DNA from: JANNGZ01 sp031404155
Lineage (GTDB): Bacteria; Pseudomonadota; Gammaproteobacteria; Burkholderiales; Burkholderiaceae_C
Assembly: GCA_031404155.1 (NCBI GenBank)
Contig: JANNGZ010000012.1
Location: 1-5,248 of the forward strand
DNA: 5,248 nt
Direction: 5' to 3'
The position numbers and the translations under genes were made by a program. Positions 1 to 5,198 of this stretch are shown piece after piece. Within the stretch, counting starts at the first letter, position 1. The number at the start of each line of letters is the position of its first letter. The notes beneath the pieces are model-generated. The model was not told the DNA's origin. It saw only the letters and a program-made list of their open reading frames with translations, and searched no databases.

Positions 1-134
1 TGTGCCGGGCGGCACAGCGAGGCTTTGCAACGACGGATCAGCCCCTTTGCAGGCCCAACCCGAAGGGCCGAGGCGATTTTCCGCCCCAGGCGTCGTTGCC
101 AACTCGTGGTGTGGCACCGCCACACGCCTCGCTG
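1..134. other. Strongly structured non-coding element at the left edge
   Basis: No gene is convincing here, but the bases form a nested set of inverted repeats. TGTGCC (1-6) pairs with GGCACA (11-16). GCGAGGC (17-23, extendable to 15-23) pairs with GCCTCGC (126-132, extendable to 134). Inside that, GCAACGACG (27-35) pairs with CGTCGTTGC (91-99), enclosing two small hairpins: GGCCC 52-56 with GGGCC 65-69, and GGCG 72-75 with CGCC 82-85. A further hairpin, GTGTGGC (109-115) with GCCACAC (119-125), directly abuts the outer stem. The layout is a multi-branched fold rather than a simple terminator, and no T-run follows on either strand. It lies 3' of cpoB and may continue past the window. It could be a structured RNA, a dispersed palindromic repeat or the end of a mobile element; I do not recognise a known family. 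Confidence 0.5.
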
Positions 135-182
135 GCGCCTAGCTGGCACATGGCAACTCACCTCGGCGCGGGCTCAACCCCA

Positions 183-215
183 AGCCCGACAGGCTCCTAG
201 GAGCCCGACCGGCTC
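183..215 (-). terminator. Palindrome plus imperfect direct repeat downstream of cpoB; possible terminator
   Basis: GGCTCCTAGGAGCC (192-205) is a perfect 14-bp palindrome, giving a 5-bp stem with a 4-base loop, about 60 bases past the cpoB stop. It lies between two copies of a 14-base repeat, AGCCCGACAGGCTC (183-196) and AGCCCGACCGGCTC (202-215), which differ at one base and are offset by 19. It could help end the tolB-pal-cpoB transcript, but no T-tract follows on the minus strand, so a classic intrinsic terminator is not supported. The rest of 135-266 shows no gene that I can support. Confidence 0.28.
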
Positions 216-266
216 ATGCTCGGCGCCGCCATCGCGGCCACCGGCGTGCAGTGGCCGCGGCGTGCT

Positions 267-1103
267 CTACCGGATCGTCGCCAGCCGCTCCCGGCCCGCC
301 ACCGCCGCCTCGCTCTTCGGGTACACCCGGATCAGCTCATTGATCGTGGCGCGCGCGCTCTTGGTGTCCTTCATCTCCACCTGGCAATTGGCGATGGCCA
401 GCACCGCCTCGGGCGCGCGCGGGCTGTCGGGTGCGGCCACCACAAAAGCGCGGAAGGTGGCAATCGCGTCCTTGTAGTCGCGCTTGCCGTACTGCGCATT
501 GCCCAGCCAGAAGCGCGCCGACTCGGTATAGCCACTGCCCGGGTAGCGGCGCACGAAGGACCCGAGGGCGCCGGTGCTGGCCACGAAGTCGCCGGCACGC
601 AGTTGCGCCAGGGCCTCTTCGTACTGGCGCTTTTCTTCCGGATCGGCCAGGAACTCCTTGCCGTCGATGCCGACCTTGGTCGGCTCGATCTTGCGCATGC
701 GCTCGTCCACGCCCTGCGCAATGTCGCGCTGCTTGCGCTGCAGCTCGGCCACGTCGCGCGCAAGCTGCTCATTGCTGCCGCGCTGGCGCGCGATCTCGGT
801 GCGCAGCGCTTCGAGCTGGTTGTTCAGCTCGAGCAGGCTGCGCTGCAGCGTGGTGATCTGCTCGGTGAGCTTGGCCTGCGCCGCGTTTTCCTCGGCAATG
901 CGGGCACGCGCCGCGTCGTCGGCCCGGTTCAGGCGCTCGCGCAACTCGACGATCGCCTTGCGCGCCTCGTTGTCGGGGAAGAGCTGGGCCCGGGCAGCGC
1001 CACTCGCCACCATGAGCAAGAGCGAGCCGGCCAGCAGCGACACCCGCGCCGCGAGCCGCGGCCACGCGCCGTGCTGCAAGGGGTTCGAACCACGCGCCGG
1101 CAT
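267..1103 (-). CDS. cpoB: CpoB (YbgF), periplasmic Tol-Pal system coordinator
   Basis: A 278-residue exported protein. Residues 1-39 form a signal peptide with basic n-region, a hydrophobic stretch around VSLLAGSLLLMVASG, and a probable cut after AARA, leaving mature Q40. Residues ~45-140 are charged, heptad-like and rich in E, R, L and Q, matching the N-terminal coiled coil that trimerises family members. Residues ~157-275 contain three TPR-like repeats (for example YEEALAQLRAGDF, FWLGNAQYGKRDYKDAI, and a last one ending in YPKSEAA). In E. coli, CpoB binds TolA and the PBP1B/LpoB synthase and ties cell-wall synthesis to outer-membrane constriction; the same role is inferred here from family and position. 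The ATG overlaps the pal stop by one base (TAATG), suggesting translational coupling. An AAGGA (1113-1117) lies 9 bases upstream. Length is normal for the family. Confidence 0.93.
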   Translation of the reverse strand: MPARGSNPLQHGAWPRLAARVSLLAGSLLLMVASGAARAQLFPDNEARKAIVELRERLNRADDAARARIAEENAAQAKLTEQITTLQRSLLELNNQLEALRTEIARQRGSNEQLARDVAELQRKQRDIAQGVDERMRKIEPTKVGIDGKEFLADPEEKRQYEEALAQLRAGDFVASTGALGSFVRRYPGSGYTESARFWLGNAQYGKRDYKDAIATFRAFVVAAPDSPRAPEAVLAIANCQVEMKDTKSARATINELIRVYPKSEAAVAGRERLATIR

Positions 1104-1657
1104 TACCTGCGGTCCTTGATTTCGGCGCGGCGGTTCTTAGCCCAGGCCGCTTCGTCGCTGCCCTGCGCGGCGGGGCGCTCCTTGCCGAAGCTCACCGCTT
1201 CCACCTGCGTCTCGGTGGCGCCGAGCAGCGCCATCGCGCGGGCCACCGCCTCGGCCCGCTTCTGGCCGAGCGCCAGGTTGTATTCGCGGCCGCCACGCTC
1301 GTCGGTGTGGCCTTCGATCGTGACCCGCTTCTTGCGGTCGGCGTTGAGCGTCTTGGCGTTGTTCTCGATTGCGGGGCGGTACTCGCTCTTGACCACGAAG
1401 CTGTCGTAATCGAAGTAGACGATGCGCGCCGCGCCGGTGATGCCGTCGTCGGGGCCGAGGTTCACCGGCGTCACCTGGCTTTGCGCCTGGGAGCCCGCGC
1501 TGCCCGGACCGGCGCCGCCCGGAATGCTGCCGGGGGTGCGCGATTCCACCGGCGCCTTGTCCTCCAGCGGCACCTTCGAGGCGCAGCCGCTGAGCACGGC
1601 CACGGCGGCGGCCAGCACCAAGAGCGTGATGCGCGGGGTGTTCGGCAGAGTTTTCAT
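1103..1657 (-). CDS. pal: Pal, peptidoglycan-associated outer-membrane lipoprotein
   Basis: A 184-residue lipoprotein that anchors the outer membrane to peptidoglycan and binds TolB. Residues 1-24 are a lipoprotein signal peptide ending in the lipobox LSGC, with lipidated Cys25. Residues ~30-70 are a low-complexity linker rich in G, P, S and Q. Residues ~78-183 form an OmpA-like peptidoglycan-binding domain: YFDYDS at 81-86, then GHTDERGGREYN starting at G116. Asp119 and Arg134 lie 15 residues apart, as expected for the pair that grips diaminopimelate, and NRRAEI is near the C-terminus. The reading frame is open further upstream, but I chose this ATG because the signal peptide starts there and AGAAGGA (1665-1671) lies 7 bases before it. 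It is third-to-second in the tolB-pal-cpoB order, 79 bases after tolB. Confidence 0.95.
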   Translation of the reverse strand: MKTLPNTPRITLLVLAAAVAVLSGCASKVPLEDKAPVESRTPGSIPGGAGPGSAGSQAQSQVTPVNLGPDDGITGAARIVYFDYDSFVVKSEYRPAIENNAKTLNADRKKRVTIEGHTDERGGREYNLALGQKRAEAVARAMALLGATETQVEAVSFGKERPAAQGSDEAAWAKNRRAEIKDRR

Positions 1658-1698
1658 ATCGACGTCCTTCTCGTTTGAAACCAATTGACTTCGGTGCC

Positions 1699-1736
1699 GC
1701 AGGCTCGGTTGCGCGCGCCCGGCAGCCGCGGCCTGC
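1699..1736 (-). other. Possible hairpin in the tolB-pal gap
   Basis: GCAGGC and GCCTGC (1699-1704 and 1731-1736 on the plus strand) are complementary and enclose 26 bases. On the minus-strand transcript the stem starts immediately after the tolB stop codon. It could stabilise the upstream message or modulate readthrough into pal. A 6-bp stem with a long loop is weak evidence in a G+C-rich sequence, and no T-run follows. Confidence 0.22.
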
Positions 1737-3023
1737 TTAGCGTCCGTACGGGCCCCACATCGGCTCGCGCACATCCACACCCGATGAGAGCAGCCTGGTC
1801 TTGATGCGCCCGTCCAGCGTGCTGGTCATCAGCACGTCGCGGCCTTGCGCGCGGGTGGCGTAGATGATCAGCTTGCCGTTGGGCGCGAAGCTCGGGCTCT
1901 CGTCTTCGCTGGTGTCGGTGAGCGCGGCGGGTGCGCCGCCGCTGAGGTCCATCGCCATCAGCTTGAAGGCACCGCCCTGGCGGGTGATCCAGGCCATGGT
2001 GCGGCCGTCGGGGCTGACCGCGGGGCTGATGTTGTAGTTGCCGTCGAAGGTGATGCGCTCGGCGTTGCCGCCGCCGGCGGCCATGCGGTAGACCTGCGGG
2101 CTGCCGCCGCGGTCGCTGACGAAGTAGATCGTCTTGCCGTCAGGGCTGAAGCTGGGTTCGGTGTCGATGCCGCTGCTGGTGGTGAGCCGGCGCACGTTGG
2201 CGCCGTCGCGGCCCATCAGGTAGAGCTGCGAGCCGCCGTCGCGCGAGAGCGTGAGCGCAAGTTCGCGCCCGTCGGGTGTCCAGGCCGGTGCGCTGTTGCT
2301 GCCGCGGAAGTTGGCAATCGCGCGCCGGCTGCCGCTGGCCACTTCCTGGGTGTAGACCACGGCCTTCTGCGTTTCGAAGGAGACGTAGGCGAGTTCGCGG
2401 CCGTCGGGCGACCAGGCCGGCGAGATGATCGGCTCGCCGCTGGCCAGCGCCACCTGCCCGCCCTCGCCGTCGGCGTCGGTCACGCGCAGCGTGAAGCGGC
2501 TGCCGGCTTTGGTGACATAGGCGATGCGTGTGGAGAAGATGCCCTTGATGCCGGTGAGCCGCTCGTACACCGCGTCGGCGATGCGGTGCGCGGCCAGGCG
2601 CAGGTCGGCCGGCTGCACCGCCAGGCTCTGGCCGCCGAGGTCGCTGCCCTTGACCACGTCCCACAGCTTGTAGCGCACGTCGAAGCGGCCGTCGGCCAGG
2701 CGGCTCACCGAGCCGGCCACCAGCGCGTCGGCCGAGCGGCCACGCCATTCGGTCATCACCGGCTGGGTGCGTTCGTCCAGGCTGCCCGGCGCGTCGACGC
2801 TGCGGAAGGCGCCGCTGCGCTCCAGGTCGGCGCGCACGATGGCCGAGATGGCCTGGCTGTTGTCTTCATCGCGGAAGCGCGTGATTGCAATCGGCAACTG
2901 CGTGGAGCCGACACCGCTGATCTCGACCCGGAACTGCGCCAGCGCCGGCAGCGCGATGAAGCCGCCGAGGCCCGCGCCGACACCGGCACCGAGCACGGCC
3001 AAAGCTTGTCGTCTGTTCTGCAT
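1737..3023 (-). CDS. tolB: TolB, periplasmic beta-propeller of the Tol-Pal system
   Basis: A 428-residue periplasmic protein that binds Pal and, in E. coli, is pulled off it by energised TolA. Residues 1-29 form a signal peptide ending ALPALA before Q30. Residues ~31-160 fit the N-terminal TolB domain (FRVEISGVGS, then ADLERSGAF). Residues ~165-428 form the propeller. Its blade motif recurs at exactly 44-residue spacing: SPAWSPDGRELAY at 201, APAWTPDGRELAL at 245, EPSFSPDGKTIYF at 289, SPAVSPDGRTMAW at 333 and SPSFAPNGKLIIY at 377. A last partial repeat, EPMWGPYGR, closes the C-terminus. The frame is open far upstream. I took the ATG at 3023 because it places the RR-containing n-region at the start of the signal peptide; the ATG at 3050 adds nine residues (MPWLGSDAG), and neither has a strong ribosome-binding site. 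Length matches the family. tolA is not upstream, which is unusual. Confidence 0.94.
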   Translation of the reverse strand: MQNRRQALAVLGAGVGAGLGGFIALPALAQFRVEISGVGSTQLPIAITRFRDEDNSQAISAIVRADLERSGAFRSVDAPGSLDERTQPVMTEWRGRSADALVAGSVSRLADGRFDVRYKLWDVVKGSDLGGQSLAVQPADLRLAAHRIADAVYERLTGIKGIFSTRIAYVTKAGSRFTLRVTDADGEGGQVALASGEPIISPAWSPDGRELAYVSFETQKAVVYTQEVASGSRRAIANFRGSNSAPAWTPDGRELALTLSRDGGSQLYLMGRDGANVRRLTTSSGIDTEPSFSPDGKTIYFVSDRGGSPQVYRMAAGGGNAERITFDGNYNISPAVSPDGRTMAWITRQGGAFKLMAMDLSGGAPAALTDTSEDESPSFAPNGKLIIYATRAQGRDVLMTSTLDGRIKTRLLSSGVDVREPMWGPYGR

Positions 3024-3123
3024 GCCGGCATCTGACCCGAGCCAGGGCATGGGGTTCAATCGACGTGTCGGCTCGTGCATGGATGTGGGGCGGCAGCGGG
3101 GCTCGAAGTGGCGGGGCGCGCCG

Positions 3124-3129
3124 ATTGTA
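3124..3129 (-). promoter_or_regulatory. Candidate -10 element for tolB-pal-cpoB
   Basis: On the minus strand the hexamer reads TACAAT, one base from the sigma-70 consensus and unusually A+T-rich for this region. It would start transcription about 95 bases before the tolB ATG at 3023. The -35 side is poor: only CAGACG (3149-3154) resembles one, at a long 19-base spacing. The absence of tolQRA upstream means tolB needs its own promoter somewhere in 3024-3227. Confidence 0.35.
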
Positions 3130-3165
3130 GGCACGGGCTTGGTGCGGCCGTCTGTGCGCTGCCCC

Positions 3166-3171
3166 GATAAT
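3166..3171 (+). promoter_or_regulatory. Candidate -10 element for msbA
   Basis: GATAAT on the plus strand resembles a sigma-70 -10 box and lies about 57 bases before the chosen msbA ATG. The nearest -35-like hexamer, TTGGTG (3139-3144), sits 21 bases upstream, which is too far to be convincing. It faces away from the tolB candidate, so the two transcripts would diverge from within ~45 bases of each other. Confidence 0.28.
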
Positions 3172-3227
3172 CGTGTGCAGCCGTGACGCGGGTTCACGCC
3201 CCTGCGCGGCCCACCCCACGCCCCTAC

Positions 3228-4991
3228 ATGCCCAGCCTCCTGCAACGCCTTGCGCGCATCACGCCGTACTTCCGGAACAGCCGGCCCGGCTTGGCGCTGG
3301 GGCTGCTGGCGGCGGCGGTGGCGGCGGCCACCGAGCCGGTGATCCCGGCACTGCTGCAACCGCTGCTGGACAGCGGCTTCGGTGCCCGTTCGTTCCCGCT
3401 GTGGTGGGTGCCGGTGGTGGTCATCGGCCTGTACCTGGTGCGCGGCCTGGCCGGGTTCAGCGCGCAGTACGGCATGAGCTGGGCCGCCAACCGCGCGGTG
3501 GTGGCGCTGCGCGAGGACATGTTTGCGCACCTGCTCAAGGCCGCCCCCGACCTCTTCACCAAACAAAGTGCGAGCGGGCTGACCAACACGCTGGTCTACG
3601 AGGTGCAGCTCGGCGCCGCGCTGTTGGTGAACTCGCTCTTGATCATCGTGCGCGACTCGCTCACGCTGCTAGCGCTGCTCGGCTACCTGCTCTGGCTGAA
3701 CTGGAAGCTCACGCTCTTCATCGCGGTGCTGGCCCCCGCGGTGGCGCTGGTGATGCGGGTGATCTCCCGCCGGCTGCACCGCTTGACCGTGCAGGCCCAG
3801 CAGTCCACCGACGAGCTGGCCTACGTGGTGGAAGAAAACGTGCTCGCCTGGCGCATCGTGCGGCTGCATGGCGCGGCCAAAGCGCAGGCCGGGCGCTTCG
3901 ACGCGCGCAGCAAGGCCCTGAGCCGGCTGGCCTTGAAGTCGGTGGCGGCAGCGGCGGTGAGCTCCCCGGTGACGCAGTTGCTCGCGGCCTGCGCGCTCTC
4001 GGCGGTGATCGTGGCCGCGCTCTGGCAAAGCGACGCCGGCGGCGCCACGGTGGGTGGCTTTGCCGCGTTCATCACCGCGATGATGATGCTGGTGGGCCCG
4101 CTCAAGCACCTCACCGACATCGCCGGCCCGTTCACCCGCGGCGTGGCCGCCATCGAGCGCGGGCTCGAGCTGATCGCCAACAACCCGGTGGAGGCCGGCG
4201 GCGGGTTTGGCTCGGGCACACCGCACGAGGTCAGCGCCACGAACCTGCCACGCGCCCGTGGCGAGATCAGCCTGCGCGGCGTGAGCCTGCGCTACCGCGA
4301 CGACCAGGCCCCGGCGCTGGACGGGGTGGACCTGGACATCGTGCCCGGCGAAACCGTGGCGCTGGTCGGCCCCTCGGGCGCGGGCAAGTCCTCGCTGGTG
4401 CACCTGCTGCCACGCTTCGTCGAGCCCACGTCCGGCGAGCTGCTGCTCGACGGCCGCCCATTGCGCGAATGGAACCACGCCGCGCTGCGGCGCCAATTCG
4501 CGCTGGTGAGCCAGGACGTGGTGCTGTTCAACGACACGCTGGCGGCCAACGTGGCCCTCGGCGGCACGATGGACGAAACCCGGGTTCGCGCCGCGCTAGC
4601 AAGCGCACACCTGCTCGACTTTGCGAACTCGCTGCCGCAAGGCATCCACTCGATGATCGGGCACAACGGCAACGAACTCTCCGGCGGCCAGCGCCAGCGC
4701 GTCGCCATTGCGCGCGCGGTCTACAAGGACGCACCGGTGCTGATCCTCGACGAGGCCACCTCGGCGCTGGACAACGAGAGCGAACGTGCAGTTCAGGCGG
4801 CGCTGAACACGCTGATGCAAGGCCGCATCACCTGGTGCGATTCGCCCACCCGGAGGCCGTCGGGAGCCGGGTCGGCCGCGGCATCCGACCGGGGCGACGG
4901 ACCGGCCGACAGACGCGTCGGGAGCGGCGGCAACGCCTCGGCCGAGGCGCCGTGCCTGGCCTTCGCGTGGTCGAGGATGATCTGCTGGTAG
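3228..4991 (+). CDS. msbA: MsbA-type lipid A/LPS ABC exporter, 3' end disrupted
   Basis: A half-transporter that flips lipid A-core across the inner membrane, working as a dimer. About six membrane helices are visible: residues ~21-48, ~57-85, ~131-157, ~160-180, ~245-266 and ~277-298. The ATPase follows: Walker A GPSGAGKSS from residue 381, Q-loop Gln429 in SQDVVLFNDT, signature LSGGQ at 484-488, Walker B VLILDE at 504-509 and D-loop SALD. Family-like reading ends at residue 535 (nt 4832), where TLVIAHRLST with its catalytic switch histidine should come. The frame instead runs 52 unrelated residues to TAG at 4989-4991, so the product is probably inactive as written. The ATG at 3228 gives the usual short N-terminus (MPSLLQRLARITPYFR); a GTG at 3183 would add 15 residues. 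Neither has a clear ribosome-binding site. It is divergent from tolB. Other exporters of this fold are possible, but MsbA fits the N-terminus and context best. Confidence 0.85.
   Translation: MPSLLQRLARITPYFRNSRPGLALGLLAAAVAAATEPVIPALLQPLLDSGFGARSFPLWWVPVVVIGLYLVRGLAGFSAQYGMSWAANRAVVALREDMFAHLLKAAPDLFTKQSASGLTNTLVYEVQLGAALLVNSLLIIVRDSLTLLALLGYLLWLNWKLTLFIAVLAPAVALVMRVISRRLHRLTVQAQQSTDELAYVVEENVLAWRIVRLHGAAKAQAGRFDARSKALSRLALKSVAAAAVSSPVTQLLAACALSAVIVAALWQSDAGGATVGGFAAFITAMMMLVGPLKHLTDIAGPFTRGVAAIERGLELIANNPVEAGGGFGSGTPHEVSATNLPRARGEISLRGVSLRYRDDQAPALDGVDLDIVPGETVALVGPSGAGKSSLVHLLPRFVEPTSGELLLDGRPLREWNHAALRRQFALVSQDVVLFNDTLAANVALGGTMDETRVRAALASAHLLDFANSLPQGIHSMIGHNGNELSGGQRQRVAIARAVYKDAPVLILDEATSALDNESERAVQAALNTLMQGRITWCDSPTRRPSGAGSAAASDRGDGPADRRVGSGGNASAEAPCLAFAWSRMICW
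4833..4948. other. Unassigned stretch after the msbA break
   Basis: No frame on either strand gives a protein I recognise. The first ~30 bases can be matched to a normal msbA H-loop coding stretch (TLVIAHR) only by allowing one lost and about four extra bases: ACC-TGGTG, an AT..CGCCCACC core, then a shifted GG. In the plus-strand +2 frame this reads LVRFAH, against the expected LVIAH. This suggests decayed or error-laden msbA sequence rather than a clean foreign insert, but the alignment was done by eye. The right part may be the continuation of the SufU-like gene, though the NP-CGD motif expected there is absent. Confidence 0.35.
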
Positions 4992-5017
4992 AGCTGCTGC
5001 AGGGCGGTGCTGGTCAT
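4949..5017 (-). pseudogene. sufU: 5' fragment of a SufU/NifU-like Fe-S scaffold gene
   Basis: The minus strand starts with MTSTA and then LQQLYQQIILDHAKARHG, which matches the characteristic N-terminus of SufU/NifU-type scaffold proteins (LYQ-x-ILDH). The ATG has a GGAG (5025-5028) 7 bases upstream, and the SufS-like stop overlaps it as ATGA. The open frame continues to 4793 (74 residues), but after about residue 23 it is Pro/Ala/Arg-rich and lacks the cysteine motif that binds the cluster, so only a stub remains; family members have ~130-150 residues. SufU accepts sulfur from SufS in Fe-S cluster assembly. Called from ~18 residues, so homology is likely rather than certain. Confidence 0.55.
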
Positions 5018-5052
5018 GAAAGGACTCCGAAGAACGGCGCAACCTCGCGCAG
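5014..5052 (-). pseudogene. sufS: 3' terminal scrap of a SufS-like cysteine desulfurase
   Basis: The minus strand reads LREVAPFFGVLS and then TGA at 5016-5014. This resembles the extreme C-terminus of SufS-type desulfurases, which often end in a helix followed by an FFG motif. The stop overlaps the SufU-like start codon as ATGA, the tight sufS-sufU arrangement seen in many suf operons. Only about 12 codons remain before the reading runs into the plus-strand CoA-transferase piece. On its own the stretch is too short to identify; the neighbouring SufU-like start makes the call plausible. Confidence 0.4.
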
Positions 5053-5053
5053 G

Positions 5054-5137
5054 CAGATCACGAAGATGATCTCGAGCTACGTCGGCGAGAACAAGGAGTT
5101 CGAGCGCCAGTACCTGGCCGGCGAGCTCGCGCCGCAG
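5054..5137 (+). pseudogene. Internal fragment of 3-oxoacid CoA-transferase subunit A
   Basis: The plus strand reads QIT followed by KMISSYVGENKEFERQYL and AGEL, a highly conserved block from roughly residues 65-95 of the A subunit of succinyl-CoA:3-ketoacid CoA-transferase (ScoA/AtoD/PcaI type), which activates acetoacetate or oxoadipate with CoA. The next codons read APQ, where the family usually has GELE-x-E-L-x-PQGTL; the shortening could be a deletion between the two GEL-like repeats. Homology then stops, and the frame ends at TAA 5177-5179. No start codon, N-terminus or C-terminal two-thirds is present, and it abuts the SufS-like scrap with no spacer. It cannot be functional. Confidence 0.7.
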
Positions 5138-5198
5138 TCCATACTTTCGCCGCCATACAAGATTGAGTCATGCTGTTAACTCGTTTTACCCTCCTGCC
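5138..5198. other. A+T-richer leader before the transposase-like ORF
   Basis: This 61-base stretch is about 47% G+C by hand count, against a clearly higher level in the flanking genes, so the base composition changes sharply at the end of the CoA-transferase fragment. It contains TTGAGT (5163-5168), which could be a -35 box, without a good -10 at normal spacing, and a 4-bp inverted repeat GAGT/ACTC (5165-5168 and 5179-5182). It looks like the untranslated flank of the downstream mobile gene. Confidence 0.35.

Noticed and set aside
27..99. Integron attC site
   Set aside because: The imperfect palindromic layout is suggestive, but the core-site ends do not match the RYYYAAC/GTTRRRY pattern and no integrase or cassette is present.
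1..266. tRNA gene downstream of cpoB
   Set aside because: No cloverleaf with a T-loop GTTCGA-type motif and acceptor stem could be found on either strand; the stems present have the wrong lengths and spacing.
216..1409. Long plus-strand open frame (397 codons) opposite cpoB and pal
   Set aside because: It is antisense to two well-supported genes, its composition is Arg/Ala/Leu/His-rich as expected from a G+C-rich shadow frame, and it shows no domain or ribosome-binding site.
1658..1780. N-terminal extension of the pal frame
   Set aside because: The lipoprotein signal peptide and a good ribosome-binding site both place the start at 1657; the extension overlaps the end of tolB.
1845..3035. 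Plus-strand open frame (396 codons) opposite tolB
   Set aside because: It is a shadow frame: repeats in its translation mirror the TolB blade repeats, and it is Gly/Ala/Val/His-biased with no recognisable domain.
3024..3566. Long N-terminal extension of the tolB frame
   Set aside because: The extension runs into msbA on the other strand, has no signal-peptide or TolA-like character, and would bury the TolB signal peptide.
3173..5179. 668-codon plus-strand frame overlapping msbA
   Set aside because: Through the msbA region it is an out-of-frame Arg/Gly/Ala-rich shadow. Only its last part (5054-5137) codes for something recognisable, and that is listed separately.
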